This document shows positions 41,496-50,170 of a stretch of 57,937 bases of DNA, piece after piece. Where the stretch lies: NCBI GenBank assembly GCA_046541015.1, contig JBKHEA010000008.1, positions 1-57,937 of the forward strand, read 5' to 3'. Both the position numbers and the translations under genes were made by a program. The notes below the pieces were generated by a model. It did not search any database. It was given only the letters and a program-made list of their open reading frames with translations, and had not been told where the DNA came from. The DNA is from Liberiplasma sp046541015 (lineage in GTDB: Bacteria; Bacillota_I; Bacilli_A; Izemoplasmatales; Izemoplasmataceae). The number at the start of each line of letters is the position of its first letter. The stretch's first letter is position 1.

Positions 41496-42188
41496 ATGTT
41501 AGAACAATTAAAAGATCAAGTTTACAAAGCGAATTTGATGCTTGTAAAACAAGATTTAGTGATCTTTACTTGGGGTAATGTATCCGAAATTGATCGAAAG
41601 ACCAATTATGTTGTAATTAAACCCTCAGGCGTTAGTTATGAGAAGATGACTAAAGAAGATATGGTTGTGGTTGACTTAAACGGGAATGTGATTGAAGGAA
41701 ATCTTAAACCAAGTAGTGATACTTTAACCCATTTAGAATTATATAAAGCATTTGACAACATTCAATCTGTCGTTCATACGCATTCAAAATGGGCAACTGT
41801 ATTTGCACAGTCAAAAAAAGAAATCCCAATTTTAGGCACAACGCATGCAGATTATTTCAATCAAAGCATTCCACTTACAAGGCCATTGACAAATGGTGAA
41901 ATCGAATCAGATTATGAGCTCAATACGGGTAAAGTAATCGTTGAACACTTCAAAAATAATGCAATAAATCCCGTTCATTGTCCAGGTGTTTTAGTAAATG
42001 AACATGGTCCATTTACTTTTGGTAAAAATGCTTTAGAAGCTGTGTATCACGCAAAAGTTTTAGAAACGGTTGCAGATATGGCGTTTCAAACACTTTTACT
42101 AAGAGAGGACTCAACGTTAATTAATGATGCATTGTTAAAGAAACATTTTGATAGGAAACACGGTAAGAACAAGTATTACGGCCAATAG
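41496..42188 (+). CDS. araD: L-ribulose-5-phosphate 4-epimerase AraD
   Basis: A 230-residue class II aldolase/epimerase. 'TWGNVSEIDR', 'VVIKPSGVSYEKM' and 'PSSDTLTHLELYKAF' form the substrate site, and the zinc ligands lie in VVHTHSKWATVFAQ and the 'LGTTHADYF' segment. The 'VNEHGPFTFGKNALEAVYHAKVLE' C-terminal region is typical of AraD. It converts L-ribulose 5-phosphate to D-xylulose 5-phosphate. It starts one base after the araA stop codon. Confidence 0.95.
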   Translation: MLEQLKDQVYKANLMLVKQDLVIFTWGNVSEIDRKTNYVVIKPSGVSYEKMTKEDMVVVDLNGNVIEGNLKPSSDTLTHLELYKAFDNIQSVVHTHSKWATVFAQSKKEIPILGTTHADYFNQSIPLTRPLTNGEIESDYELNTGKVIVEHFKNNAINPVHCPGVLVNEHGPFTFGKNALEAVYHAKVLETVADMAFQTLLLREDSTLINDALLKKHFDRKHGKNKYYGQ

Positions 42189-42247
42189 GTATTTACAATT
42201 TCTAATGAAATTGAAAAATATAAATAGAAAAAGAGGAGAAAAAAATT

Positions 42248-43321
42248 ATGAAAAAGATTTTAATTGCTTTAGTTGTTGCACTTGGTGTATTAACTTTATC
42301 AGCATGTGGTAACGAAGGGACCCCTGATATTGGTATTTCAATGCCAACAACCTCTTCAACTCGTTGGATTTCTGATGGATATTCAATGAAAGAACAATTT
42401 GAAGAATTAGGATATGAAGTTATTTTGGAATATGCTCAAGATAACATTACTAACCAAGTTTCTCAAGTTGAAAACATGATTACTCGTGGCGTTAAAGTAT
42501 TAGTTATCGCTGCCATTGATAACCAATCTTTAACAAATGTACTTGAACAAGCTGCTGAAGAAGGAATCCATGTAATCGCATATGACCGATTAATTATGAA
42601 TACTGAAAACGTTGATTATTATGCAACTTTTGATAACTTCGGTGTTGGTGAATTAATGGGTCAAGGAATTGTTGATGGGTTAGACCTTGAAAACGAAGAT
42701 GGACCATTTAACATTGAGTTATTTGCAGGATCACCTGATGATAACAATACATTCTTCTTCTTCGATGGTGCAATGAGTATTTTACAACCTTACATCGATA
42801 GTGGTAAACTAGTTGTTCAATCAGGTCAAACTGATGTTTTACAAGTTGCTACATTACGTTGGGATGGACAAGTTGCTCAAAGTAGAATGGAAGACTTAAT
42901 TACTCAATACTATTCAGGAGACGAAGTTGTACACGCTGTATTATCTCCATATGATGGATTAAGTATTGGTATTATCTCTGCATTACGTTCAAATGGTTAT
43001 GGTTTAGGTGAAAATGATACTCCAATGCCATATATTACTGGACAAGATGCTGAACAAGCTTCTGTTCAACAAATTATTAACGGATACCAAAGTTCTACTG
43101 TCTTTAAAGACACTCGTACTTTAGCTGGTATTGCAGTTTCAATGGCTGATGCATTACTTAATGATGACGAAGTTGAAGTAAATGACACTGACACTTATAA
43201 TAATGATGTAAAAGATGTCCCTTCATACTTACTCATTCCTGTATTCGTAGACATTAACAACTGGGAAGAAGCTTTAATTGACACTGGTTATTACGAAGCT
43301 TCTGATTTCGACACTGAATAA
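42248..43321 (+). CDS. CUT2 sugar ABC transporter substrate-binding lipoprotein
   Basis: A 357-residue lipoprotein with the lipobox LSAC (lipidated Cys20) after a short signal (MKKILIALVVALGVL). The mature part matches the ribose/xylose/arabinose-binding family (ChvE/XylF-like): 'DIGISMPTTSSTRWISDGY', 'VLVIAAIDNQSLTNVLEQAA' and 'YITGQDAEQASVQQIINGYQSSTVFKD'. Its place between araD and the matching ATPase indicates L-arabinose as ligand. AAGAGGAG precedes the ATG. It ends before a strong hairpin that may keep its mRNA more abundant than the downstream genes. Confidence 0.94.
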   Translation: MKKILIALVVALGVLTLSACGNEGTPDIGISMPTTSSTRWISDGYSMKEQFEELGYEVILEYAQDNITNQVSQVENMITRGVKVLVIAAIDNQSLTNVLEQAAEEGIHVIAYDRLIMNTENVDYYATFDNFGVGELMGQGIVDGLDLENEDGPFNIELFAGSPDDNNTFFFFDGAMSILQPYIDSGKLVVQSGQTDVLQVATLRWDGQVAQSRMEDLITQYYSGDEVVHAVLSPYDGLSIGIISALRSNGYGLGENDTPMPYITGQDAEQASVQQIINGYQSSTVFKDTRTLAGIAVSMADALLNDDEVEVNDTDTYNNDVKDVPSYLLIPVFVDINNWEEALIDTGYYEASDFDTE

Positions 43322-43352
43322 TTACTTAGATTACAATAATTGATAGTAAAGG

Positions 43353-43378
43353 CTCATAGTGGCACTAGCCACTATGAG
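43353..43378 (+). other. Intercistronic hairpin between sugar-binding protein and ATPase genes
   Basis: Perfect arms CTCATAGTGGC/GCCACTATGAG around a four-base loop, extended by AAGG/CCTT beyond a small bulge. The T run after it is weak, so it is more likely an mRNA stabiliser or partial attenuator than a full terminator. Confidence 0.7.
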
Positions 43379-43407
43379 AACCTTTATTCATGAAAGAAGG
43401 TTTCTAT

Positions 43408-44976
43408 ATGAGCAGCTACATTTTAGAAATGAAAAATATCACAAAAGAATTTCCTGGCGTAAAGGCATTAGATCAAGTTAATATCCAAGTTAAACAAGGA
43501 GAAATCCATGCACTTTGTGGTGAAAATGGCGCAGGAAAAAGTACATTAATGAAAGTTCTTAGTGGTGTCTATCCAGTTGGGACTTATGATGGAGAAATAT
43601 ACTATAAAGGGGAACTATGCGAGTTTAAAGATATTAAGAGTAGTGAAGCCCGTGGTATAGGAATCATCCACCAAGAACTTGCATTAATAAAAACCTTATC
43701 TATTGCAGAAAATATCTTCATGGGTAATGAAATTACTAAACGCGGTGTGATTGATTGGGATGAAACCTATAAGCAAACGATTGCTTTATTAAAAAAGGTA
43801 GGATTGGATGAATCACCAGGAACGCTGATTAAAGATTTAAGTGTAGGGAAACAGCAAATGGTTGAAATTGCTAAGGCTTTAGGGAAAGATATTGAACTCT
43901 TAATCTTAGATGAGCCAACAAGTGCACTTAATGAAGAAGATTCACAAAACCTACTAAAACTAATAGAAGACCTTAAAAAACAAGGTGTTACTTCTATCAT
44001 GATTTCACATAAACTTAATGAAATCGAACAAATTAGTGATTCATTAACAGTATTACGTGATGGTAAAACCGTAGACTATATGACTGTTGAAAAAGAACAG
44101 ATTAATGAAGAACGCATTATTAAAAGCATGGTTGGAAGGGAGATTACGGATCTATATCCAACTAGAACATCAAAAATTGGTGAAACCTTATTAGAAGTAA
44201 GAAACTGGTTTGCCGATCATCCATTGTATGATCGTAAAATTATTGATAACGTAAGTATTCGTGTTAAAGCTGGGGAAGTTGTTGGGATTGCTGGTTTAAT
44301 GGGTGCTGGACGTACTGAGTTTGTCCGTAGTGTATTCGGAAAATCTTATGGTAAGAATATTAAAGGTAATTTATTTATTAGAGGTAAAGAAGTTGTGTTA
44401 AATTCAGTATCACAAGCAATTAAACATGGCTTAGCTTACGTACCTGAAGATAGAAAAAGCTTAGGACTCATTTTAATGAATTCTATTAAACATAATGTTG
44501 TTTTACCAAATCTAAAACGTATAAGTAATTATGGTATTGTAGATGATAATAAAGAAATAGTTGATGTTGAAAATCAAGTTAAAGCTTTACATGTTAAACA
44601 TTCAAGTATTTTACAAGAAGTTAAAAATCTTAGTGGTGGTAATCAACAGAAAGTTGTATTAAGTAAGTGGATGTTCACAGAACCTGAAATCCTTATCCTT
44701 GATGAACCAACGCGTGGGATTGATGTTGGGGCTAAGTATGAAATCTATACTATTATTAATAAATTAGCTGAACAAGGAAAAGCAGTTATTGTTATATCTT
44801 CTGAGCTTCCAGAAGTTATGGGTCTTAGCGATCGTATTTATATTATGGCCAAAGGTCAAATAAAAGGGGAATTACATAAAGAGAATTTCTCACAAGAAGC
44901 GATAATGAAATTTATTGTATCTGAAAAAGTGGAGGTTGTAGAAGATGGCAAAATCACCAGAAAAGTCACAGAATAA
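43408..44976 (+). CDS. CUT2 sugar ABC transporter ATP-binding protein (two ABC domains)
   Basis: About 522 residues with two ABC cassettes, as in XylG/GguA/MglA. The first has Walker A GENGAGKST, signature LSVGKQQMVEIAKAL and Walker B LLILDEPTSAL. The second, degenerate at Walker A (GLMGAGRTEF), keeps signature LSGGNQQKVVLSKW and Walker B ILILDEPTRGID. The ATG at 43408 follows AGAAGG; an in-frame ATG at 43390 is poorer. It powers uptake of the sugar bound by the preceding lipoprotein. Confidence 0.96.
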   Translation: MSSYILEMKNITKEFPGVKALDQVNIQVKQGEIHALCGENGAGKSTLMKVLSGVYPVGTYDGEIYYKGELCEFKDIKSSEARGIGIIHQELALIKTLSIAENIFMGNEITKRGVIDWDETYKQTIALLKKVGLDESPGTLIKDLSVGKQQMVEIAKALGKDIELLILDEPTSALNEEDSQNLLKLIEDLKKQGVTSIMISHKLNEIEQISDSLTVLRDGKTVDYMTVEKEQINEERIIKSMVGREITDLYPTRTSKIGETLLEVRNWFADHPLYDRKIIDNVSIRVKAGEVVGIAGLMGAGRTEFVRSVFGKSYGKNIKGNLFIRGKEVVLNSVSQAIKHGLAYVPEDRKSLGLILMNSIKHNVVLPNLKRISNYGIVDDNKEIVDVENQVKALHVKHSSILQEVKNLSGGNQQKVVLSKWMFTEPEILILDEPTRGIDVGAKYEIYTIINKLAEQGKAVIVISSELPEVMGLSDRIYIMAKGQIKGELHKENFSQEAIMKFIVSEKVEVVEDGKITRKVTE

Positions 44977-46183
44977 TCTGTTTAAAAAAATCATGAATTT
45001 CTTAAGAACGAACGAACAAATTAGAGTACTAAAAAAACTTATTAGCGAGAATATTCGTCAATATGGAATGTTCTTAGCACTCATTATTATCGTAGTTTAC
45101 TTTAATTTTGCAACAAACGGCGTTTCGTTAAGACCGCTTAATGTAAACAATATCATCTTACAAAACGCCCATGTAATCATTTTAGCGGTTGGAATGCTCA
45201 TTGTTATCTTAACAGGTAATATTGATCTAAGCGTTGGATCCGTTGCTGCCTTTGTTGGAGCAATTGCTGGGATTCTCATGGTACGTAATGATGTTCCTTG
45301 GCAGCTTGCTTTAGTAATTTCTTTAATCATTGGTATCTTAGCTGGAGCTTGGAATGGATTTTGGATTGCCTATATAAAAATTCCAGCCTTCATTGTTACA
45401 CTGGGTGGCATGTTAATCTTTAGAGGTTTAACTTTAGCATCGTTAGAAGGCGTTACCTTAGGCCCTTTACCTGATGGTTTTAACCGCCTAAGTAGTGGAT
45501 TTTTACCAGATATCGTTCAAAATAGTTCACTGCATGTCTTAACGTTATTAGTTGGTTTGATTTTCAGTGTTGGCTATGTCATTTCAACCTTTATGGCTAG
45601 AAGAAAAAAACTTCGTTATGATTTTGAAGTCTCTCCACTATGGGTAACTATTTTAGGATTAATCATTGTTATCATAGCAATTAACTTATTTACCTTTACC
45701 TTAGCACGTCACAGAGGATTCCCTAACGTTTCTGTTATACTTCTTATAACCATTGTAATATATGCTTTTATCACGCGAAAAACAACACTTGGTAGACATG
45801 TTTATGCTTTAGGTGGTAATGCTGAGGCTGCCAAACTCTCAGGTATTAATACTAGAAGAACAATGTTCTTAGTTTATACCAACATGGGATTTTTAGCAGC
45901 ATTAAGTGGTGTTGTTTATGCTGCTCGATTAAACGCAGCAACACCAAAAGCTGGTGAGTTATTCGAGCTTGATGCCATCGCTAGTGCATTTATTGGTGGT
46001 GCAAGTGCATCAGGTGGTGTTGGGACAGTTATTGGTGCTGTAATTGGAGCATTAGTAATGGGTGTCATTAACAACGGTATGAGTTTATTAGGACTAGGAA
46101 TTGACTGGCAACAAGTCGTTAAAGGTCTTGTACTTCTCTTAGCGGTTTGGTTTGATATTGCAACTAAAAACCGTGTTAAATAA
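44945..46183 (+). CDS. CUT2 sugar ABC transporter permease
   Basis: A 412-residue permease with about ten TM helices, of the XylH/GguB branch: 'IILAVGMLIVILTGNIDLSVGSVAAFVGAIAG', 'IPAFIVTLGGMLIFRGL', 'VYALGGNAEAAKLSGINTRR' (the EAA-like loop) and 'AIASAFIGGASASGGVGTVIGAVIGALVMGVINNGMSL'. The start overlaps the ATPase gene by 32 bp, with GGAGG inside that gene. It is the last gene of the arabinose operon and is followed by a strong terminator. Confidence 0.95.
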   Translation: MAKSPEKSQNNLFKKIMNFLRTNEQIRVLKKLISENIRQYGMFLALIIIVVYFNFATNGVSLRPLNVNNIILQNAHVIILAVGMLIVILTGNIDLSVGSVAAFVGAIAGILMVRNDVPWQLALVISLIIGILAGAWNGFWIAYIKIPAFIVTLGGMLIFRGLTLASLEGVTLGPLPDGFNRLSSGFLPDIVQNSSLHVLTLLVGLIFSVGYVISTFMARRKKLRYDFEVSPLWVTILGLIIVIIAINLFTFTLARHRGFPNVSVILLITIVIYAFITRKTTLGRHVYALGGNAEAAKLSGINTRRTMFLVYTNMGFLAALSGVVYAARLNAATPKAGELFELDAIASAFIGGASASGGVGTVIGAVIGALVMGVINNGMSLLGLGIDWQQVVKGLVLLLAVWFDIATKNRVK

Positions 46184-46204
46184 AATATTCTTCCTTATAT
46201 ACAC

Positions 46205-46234
46205 AAAAAGATACGAAAATTTCGTATCTTTTTG
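46205..46234 (+). terminator. Terminator of the arabinose operon
   Basis: Stem AAAGATACGAAA/TTTCGTATCTTT with A and T runs at its ends. The transporter operon ends 22 bases upstream. It may also serve the convergent MFS gene. Confidence 0.87.
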
Positions 46235-46266
46235 TTTTAATATGTAACTGTAAAATTTTGTTTGGA

Positions 46267-47412
46267 TTATAGCTGATTAGGAATCTTCTTAATCATAAAG
46301 ATGCCCATTAACAAGACAACTATAATCATGTAATAAACATATTGTGTACTCCCAAGTGAATCTAAAAGTAATCCACTAATACTTACTCCTAAAATTGCGC
46401 CAAAACCGTACGCTGTAAATAATAAACCATAGCGTCTAGCATAAGAACTTAACGAATATCGCTGTTTTATAGCAATTGGAGCGATTGCTAACCAAGCCCC
46501 TAGATTAAACCAAAACAAACTAAAAGAAATCATAAATAAACCTAGCGATTGTCCTTGATTAAATACAGCTAATAATGCGGCAGTTAAAATCAAACCATAA
46601 GAGATATAAGCAGTTTTATGAAATCCTAAACGATCCATTAAATACCCAAATAGTGGTCTTGCTAGTCCGTTACTTAAGGCAAAAAATGAAACACTTAGGG
46701 TAACTAGATGATCTTCAAAACCATAGTTTATTGCGCCAATAGGATAACTTAAGCCTATCATCATTAACCCTATAGTAGTCGCTAGTAAAAACAGACTATA
46801 TAAATAGATAAATGCTTTATCGATTCTTACAGTTTCAATAGATTTTTTTTCAAAACTTTTTGTCTTAGGTTTATAAATAAAACTAAATATTGATAATAAT
46901 ATTATAAAGATTACACCAAAACTATTAAATGTTTGATGGAGTCCAAAGCTTGTTAAAAAAAGTCTAGCAATGGGTGCAGTAATAAGTGGTGATAATCCAA
47001 ATCCGAGTAATATTATCCCAGTTATAAACCCTGCTCTTTTAAGGTTTGCATGTTGAACAATAAATAGTGGTATGCCATAAACTAACCCAACACCACTTCC
47101 GCTAATCACACCATACCCTATAACTAAACCAATGAAGTGTTTACTAAGTCCTGACAATAACCAACCAGATCCTATCATAAAACTACCAATCAAAGCAATT
47201 TTTAAGGTATTATCGTGTGTTAATATCCTTCCTGAAATCATCATTGAAAATGCATAAAAAAAGAGTGCTAACATATAAGGGAGCCCACTTAATGTTGCAT
47301 TAATCTCATAATAATTTTCTATAAATACTCTAAAAACACTGTAACTATATACCGTACCCATTAATAGCATCATTAAGGTACTACCAATCACAAATAATCC
47401 TATGCGCTTCAT
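46267..47412 (-). CDS. MFS transporter, oxalate/formate antiporter (OFA)-like
   Basis: A 381-residue carrier with about 12 TM helices. The opening (GLFVIGSTLMMLLMGTVYSYSVFR), 'GSGVGLVYGIPLFIVQHA', the conserved 'GFITGIILLGFGLSPLITAPIARL' and 'SNGLARPLFGYLMDRLG' in the second half fit the OFA family of organic-acid carriers. The substrate is probably a monocarboxylate, but this is family inference. AGGTGATGAC precedes the ATG. The promoter carries a FabT-like palindrome in its spacer. Confidence 0.88.
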   Translation of the reverse strand: MKRIGLFVIGSTLMMLLMGTVYSYSVFRVFIENYYEINATLSGLPYMLALFFYAFSMMISGRILTHDNTLKIALIGSFMIGSGWLLSGLSKHFIGLVIGYGVISGSGVGLVYGIPLFIVQHANLKRAGFITGIILLGFGLSPLITAPIARLFLTSFGLHQTFNSFGVIFIILLSIFSFIYKPKTKSFEKKSIETVRIDKAFIYLYSLFLLATTIGLMMIGLSYPIGAINYGFEDHLVTLSVSFFALSNGLARPLFGYLMDRLGFHKTAYISYGLILTAALLAVFNQGQSLGLFMISFSLFWFNLGAWLAIAPIAIKQRYSLSSYARRYGLLFTAYGFGAILGVSISGLLLDSLGSTQYVYYMIIVVLLMGIFMIKKIPNQL

Positions 47413-47424
47413 GTCATCACCTAA

Positions 47425-47457
47425 ATAGTATTTTGATAGTCAAAGTATATCAAAATA
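47425..47457 (-). promoter_or_regulatory. MFS gene promoter with FabT-like operator
   Basis: On the minus strand, -35 TTGATA (47448-47453) and -10 TACTAT (47425-47430) are 17 bases apart. The spacer contains CTTTGACTATCAAAAT, the TTTGA-n3-TCAAA core with the same central CTA as the published FabT box. A larger inverted repeat TATTTTGATA/TATCAAAATA (47429-47457) surrounds it. Confidence 0.55.
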
Positions 47458-47482
47458 GTAGCGTTTCTGCAAATAAAACCAT

Positions 47483-47515
47483 AAAAAAAATGTGTGATTT
47501 ATACTGTCACACATT
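47483..47515 (-). terminator. Terminator downstream of the small membrane protein gene
   Basis: Stem AATGTGTGA/TCACACATT with a nine-base loop and eight T following on the minus strand. It lies 80 bases beyond the gene end. Confidence 0.72.
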
Positions 47516-47594
47516 TTTCATCACTTCATGAATGTTTAAGCCTAAAATTATAACAAATCATTATAAAATTAACCTAAAATACTCGGTGATGGTT

Positions 47595-47825
47595 TTACAT
47601 ACCTGCAGCTAAACCGCCTAAAACTGCGCTCAAAATAAAGAAAACGAATCCTAAACCAACAGAAATCAATGCGCCAACACCAGCGTATTTAGCGTCCGCA
47701 GGACGATCGTTATTCCATACTAAGAACAAAATTAACCCTACTAACGGAATACAAAAACCTAATACTGCAAATCCTATATTACCTTGCGCTTGAGGCACTT
47801 GGTCTTGTCTATCTTCTGGGTGCAT
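47595..47825 (-). CDS. Small two-TM membrane protein
   Basis: A 76-residue protein. A polar N-terminus (MHPEDRQDQVPQAQGN) is followed by TM1 (GFAVLGFCIPLVGLILFLVW), a short loop NNDRPADAKYAG and TM2 (VGALISVGLGFVFFILSAVLGGLAAG). The layout is that of the small membrane proteins that often carry an N-terminal zinc ribbon, but no cysteines are present there. The ATG at 47825 follows AAAGGAGG. Function unknown. Terminated on its own. Confidence 0.75.
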   Translation of the reverse strand: MHPEDRQDQVPQAQGNIGFAVLGFCIPLVGLILFLVWNNDRPADAKYAGVGALISVGLGFVFFILSAVLGGLAAGM

Positions 47826-47895
47826 AATGCCCCTCCTTTCTTCTATTTTTAGTATAGCATATTTACGATTTTTATACACTCAAAAATTCATTTTT

Positions 47896-49743
47896 TTAGT
47901 TTATTCCTTGATTTCTTGTCGTAAACAGTTCATTAATAATTCGAGATAATAAAGAACGATTCGGTTCACCATAAACAATTTCTCTAGTGATTAATGGCTT
48001 ATCAGTAATAATCCCATTTACATATAATTCAGCATATTCCCCAATATATTCTTCATTGTTAACCGTCCATACATATACTCCTTTATTTACAGATTGTATT
48101 CTATCAACATATGAAGGATTATTTAAAATTAATGATTGTTCAAACGCAAAATGATCAACATACTCTTTATTGATTAATGAAGATAAATTACCATAAAAAG
48201 TTGATACTAGTAAAACTGTTTGTATTTCAGGGTTTAATTCCTTAAAACGAATTAACTGCAAATCATTGAAAGACATGATTTTAATACGATCAATATCAGC
48301 ATATGTTTCTATTAGTTCAACGATTAATTGTTCGCTTTCTTCATCATAATCTTTTAATTCAATATATAAATCAGTATTTTGTCCATAAAGTATCAATACT
48401 TCTTCTAACGTAGGGATAGCTTCATCTTCAAAGTCTTCACCAAACCATTGGCCTGCATCTAAAGCTTTAATTTGTGCTAAGGTTAAATGTCGAACCAAAC
48501 TATTTTCAGTTTCATTTGTGGTTCTACTTAAAGTTCTATCATGCATAACAATCGGTATCCCATCAGCGGTAAAGCGAATATCTAATTCTAGTGCGTCAGC
48601 GCCTTGATTAATAGCTTCATCAAAGGCTGATATTGTGTTTTCAGGCGCATCAATAGATGCTCCGCGGTGCGCAATCACTGAAGGTGGATTTAGTAAGCTA
48701 ATATTATCTTCACCATAGATGATAGTAAAAATATTAGTAATATTAATCGCAAATATGATGATGATTACAGTGTAAAATAGACGACGATAATTTTTTATTT
48801 TTGCAAGCTCTATATCTTTATAGTGTGTAACAATTCTTTTTATTCTCAAGTGATTATTTTGTTTAAAAGTATAATACCAAGTTGATAATAACGCGTAATT
48901 AATTGGAATTAGTATCGCTGTTGCGATAATTCCAATGATATAGTAAAGTGAGTAAGTAAGGGTTAAAAGAAAGCCTAAAACGAATTCTTGGCCTCTACTT
49001 ATATAAACAATGCCACCAATTAATAAAACAACAAGCGCATAAAGGATATATAATAGTGCGCTTAATAAAATGTTGATAAAGAGTATTTCAAAAATCATCC
49101 AAAAGCGTTGGTTTTTTAACATCATTCGACTTTGTTTATAAGCTACTTTAAAAGGTAAAGCTTCTAATGAATAATAGTTAAGCGTAAACGCAGTTTCGAT
49201 AAAAATAACTGTTAAGATTAATAAGAATAACCCAGAGTAAACACTTAAATAGTCTATGTTTTCTAATTGTTCAAGCCAGTATGAAGGAATATTCACCGTA
49301 CTAGCAATACTCGCTAGGTGAAATGATTCAAGGATTAGAAAAAATAAAGCTGCAGGAATAATAACTAATATATGATATTTTTTTAGCGTTGTTAAACTAC
49401 GTTTAGAACCGATAATAAGGAGTGAGGCTATTGATAAGTCTCTTTTTTGATGAGAATAATCAAAGATTATAGCTAAAAATACCATTTCAATTACAATGTA
49501 TAAACTAATGATTATAAAAAATAATACACCCATCAAAAGAGTGGTTGGCTTAAACAAAAAGTCTAAGAACATGCGATTAGTGATATATTCATAACCAGAT
49601 AACTCAATGGCAGTATAAAAAATCAATCTTCCAAGAGGATAGATGATTAGAATACCAACTAAACGATAGATAAGTTCAAATAAGATGAGACTTTTAAAAT
49701 TAAAGGCTAGTTTATCATAGATTTCTCTTAACAGTTTGTTCAT
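47896..49743 (-). CDS. Membrane-anchored glycerophosphodiester phosphodiesterase
   Basis: A 615-residue protein. Residues ~1-345 hold about eight TM helices of the GDPD-associated membrane domain. The catalytic GDPD TIM barrel follows, beginning IAHRGASIDAPENTISAFDEAI (HRG and the E of PENT), with 'DALELDIRFTADGIPIVMHDRTLSRTT' (ELD and the catalytic H). It ends 'GVYVWTVNNEEYIGEYAELYVNGIITDKP'. It hydrolyses glycerophosphodiesters to glycerol 3-phosphate and an alcohol, supplying phosphate and glycerol from lipid head groups. GTAGGTGATTTT precedes the ATG. Confidence 0.93.
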   Translation of the reverse strand: MNKLLREIYDKLAFNFKSLILFELIYRLVGILIIYPLGRLIFYTAIELSGYEYITNRMFLDFLFKPTTLLMGVLFFIIISLYIVIEMVFLAIIFDYSHQKRDLSIASLLIIGSKRSLTTLKKYHILVIIPAALFFLILESFHLASIASTVNIPSYWLEQLENIDYLSVYSGLFLLILTVIFIETAFTLNYYSLEALPFKVAYKQSRMMLKNQRFWMIFEILFINILLSALLYILYALVVLLIGGIVYISRGQEFVLGFLLTLTYSLYYIIGIIATAILIPINYALLSTWYYTFKQNNHLRIKRIVTHYKDIELAKIKNYRRLFYTVIIIIFAINITNIFTIIYGEDNISLLNPPSVIAHRGASIDAPENTISAFDEAINQGADALELDIRFTADGIPIVMHDRTLSRTTNETENSLVRHLTLAQIKALDAGQWFGEDFEDEAIPTLEEVLILYGQNTDLYIELKDYDEESEQLIVELIETYADIDRIKIMSFNDLQLIRFKELNPEIQTVLLVSTFYGNLSSLINKEYVDHFAFEQSLILNNPSYVDRIQSVNKGVYVWTVNNEEYIGEYAELYVNGIITDKPLITREIVYGEPNRSLLSRIINELFTTRNQGIN

Positions 49744-49780
49744 AAAATCACCTACTATTATTATAACATACTCAAAAAAT

Positions 49781-49808
49781 AAAAAAGGTACCCCTAAAGG
49801 GTACCCTT
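49781..49808 (-). terminator. Terminator of the opp operon
   Basis: Stem GGTACCC/GGGTACC with a five-base loop, followed on the minus strand by a run of T. It lies just past the DUF3899-like gene. Confidence 0.82.
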
Positions 49809-49810
49809 AA

Positions 49811-50170
49811 TTAACTTAAAGCAACTTGTGAAAAATAGTAAGCTATACCAAGATAAATTGCACCAACAATCAACAATTGAAAAGCATAAGGTGTCATTTC
49901 TTCACGTTCTTTAGATTTCATATATTCAAAATACGATTTATGCTTTAAATCATGGCTTTGTTTGACACTTTTAAAACTATAACTAATAATCAAAAAAATC
50001 TTACCAGCATCAGTAATAATAATCAAACTGATTAAAAACATCATTAATCCAATCATAAAGAAGGCATTTGATATTGCTTGAGCAGTGTTTACTTCTAGAG
50101 TAAAAAAAGCATAGTATGAGCCTATAACTAGGCCCATACTAATAATAAATGTAATCAGTAAACGTTTCAA
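49811..50170 (-). CDS. DUF3899-like small membrane protein
   Basis: A 119-residue protein with three TM helices: one at the N-terminus (LLITFIISMGLVIGSYYAFF), one at 'ISNAFFMIGLMMFLISLIIIT' and one at the C-terminus ('AFQLLIVGAIYLGIAYYF'). A 'AGKIFLIISYSFKSVK' loop follows helix two. This fits DUF3899, whose function is unknown. It starts with TTG immediately after the oppF stop codon with no gap and probably forms the last gene of the opp operon. Confidence 0.68.
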   Translation of the reverse strand: MKRLLITFIISMGLVIGSYYAFFTLEVNTAQAISNAFFMIGLMMFLISLIIITDAGKIFLIISYSFKSVKQSHDLKHKSYFEYMKSKEREEMTPYAFQLLIVGAIYLGIAYYFSQVALS

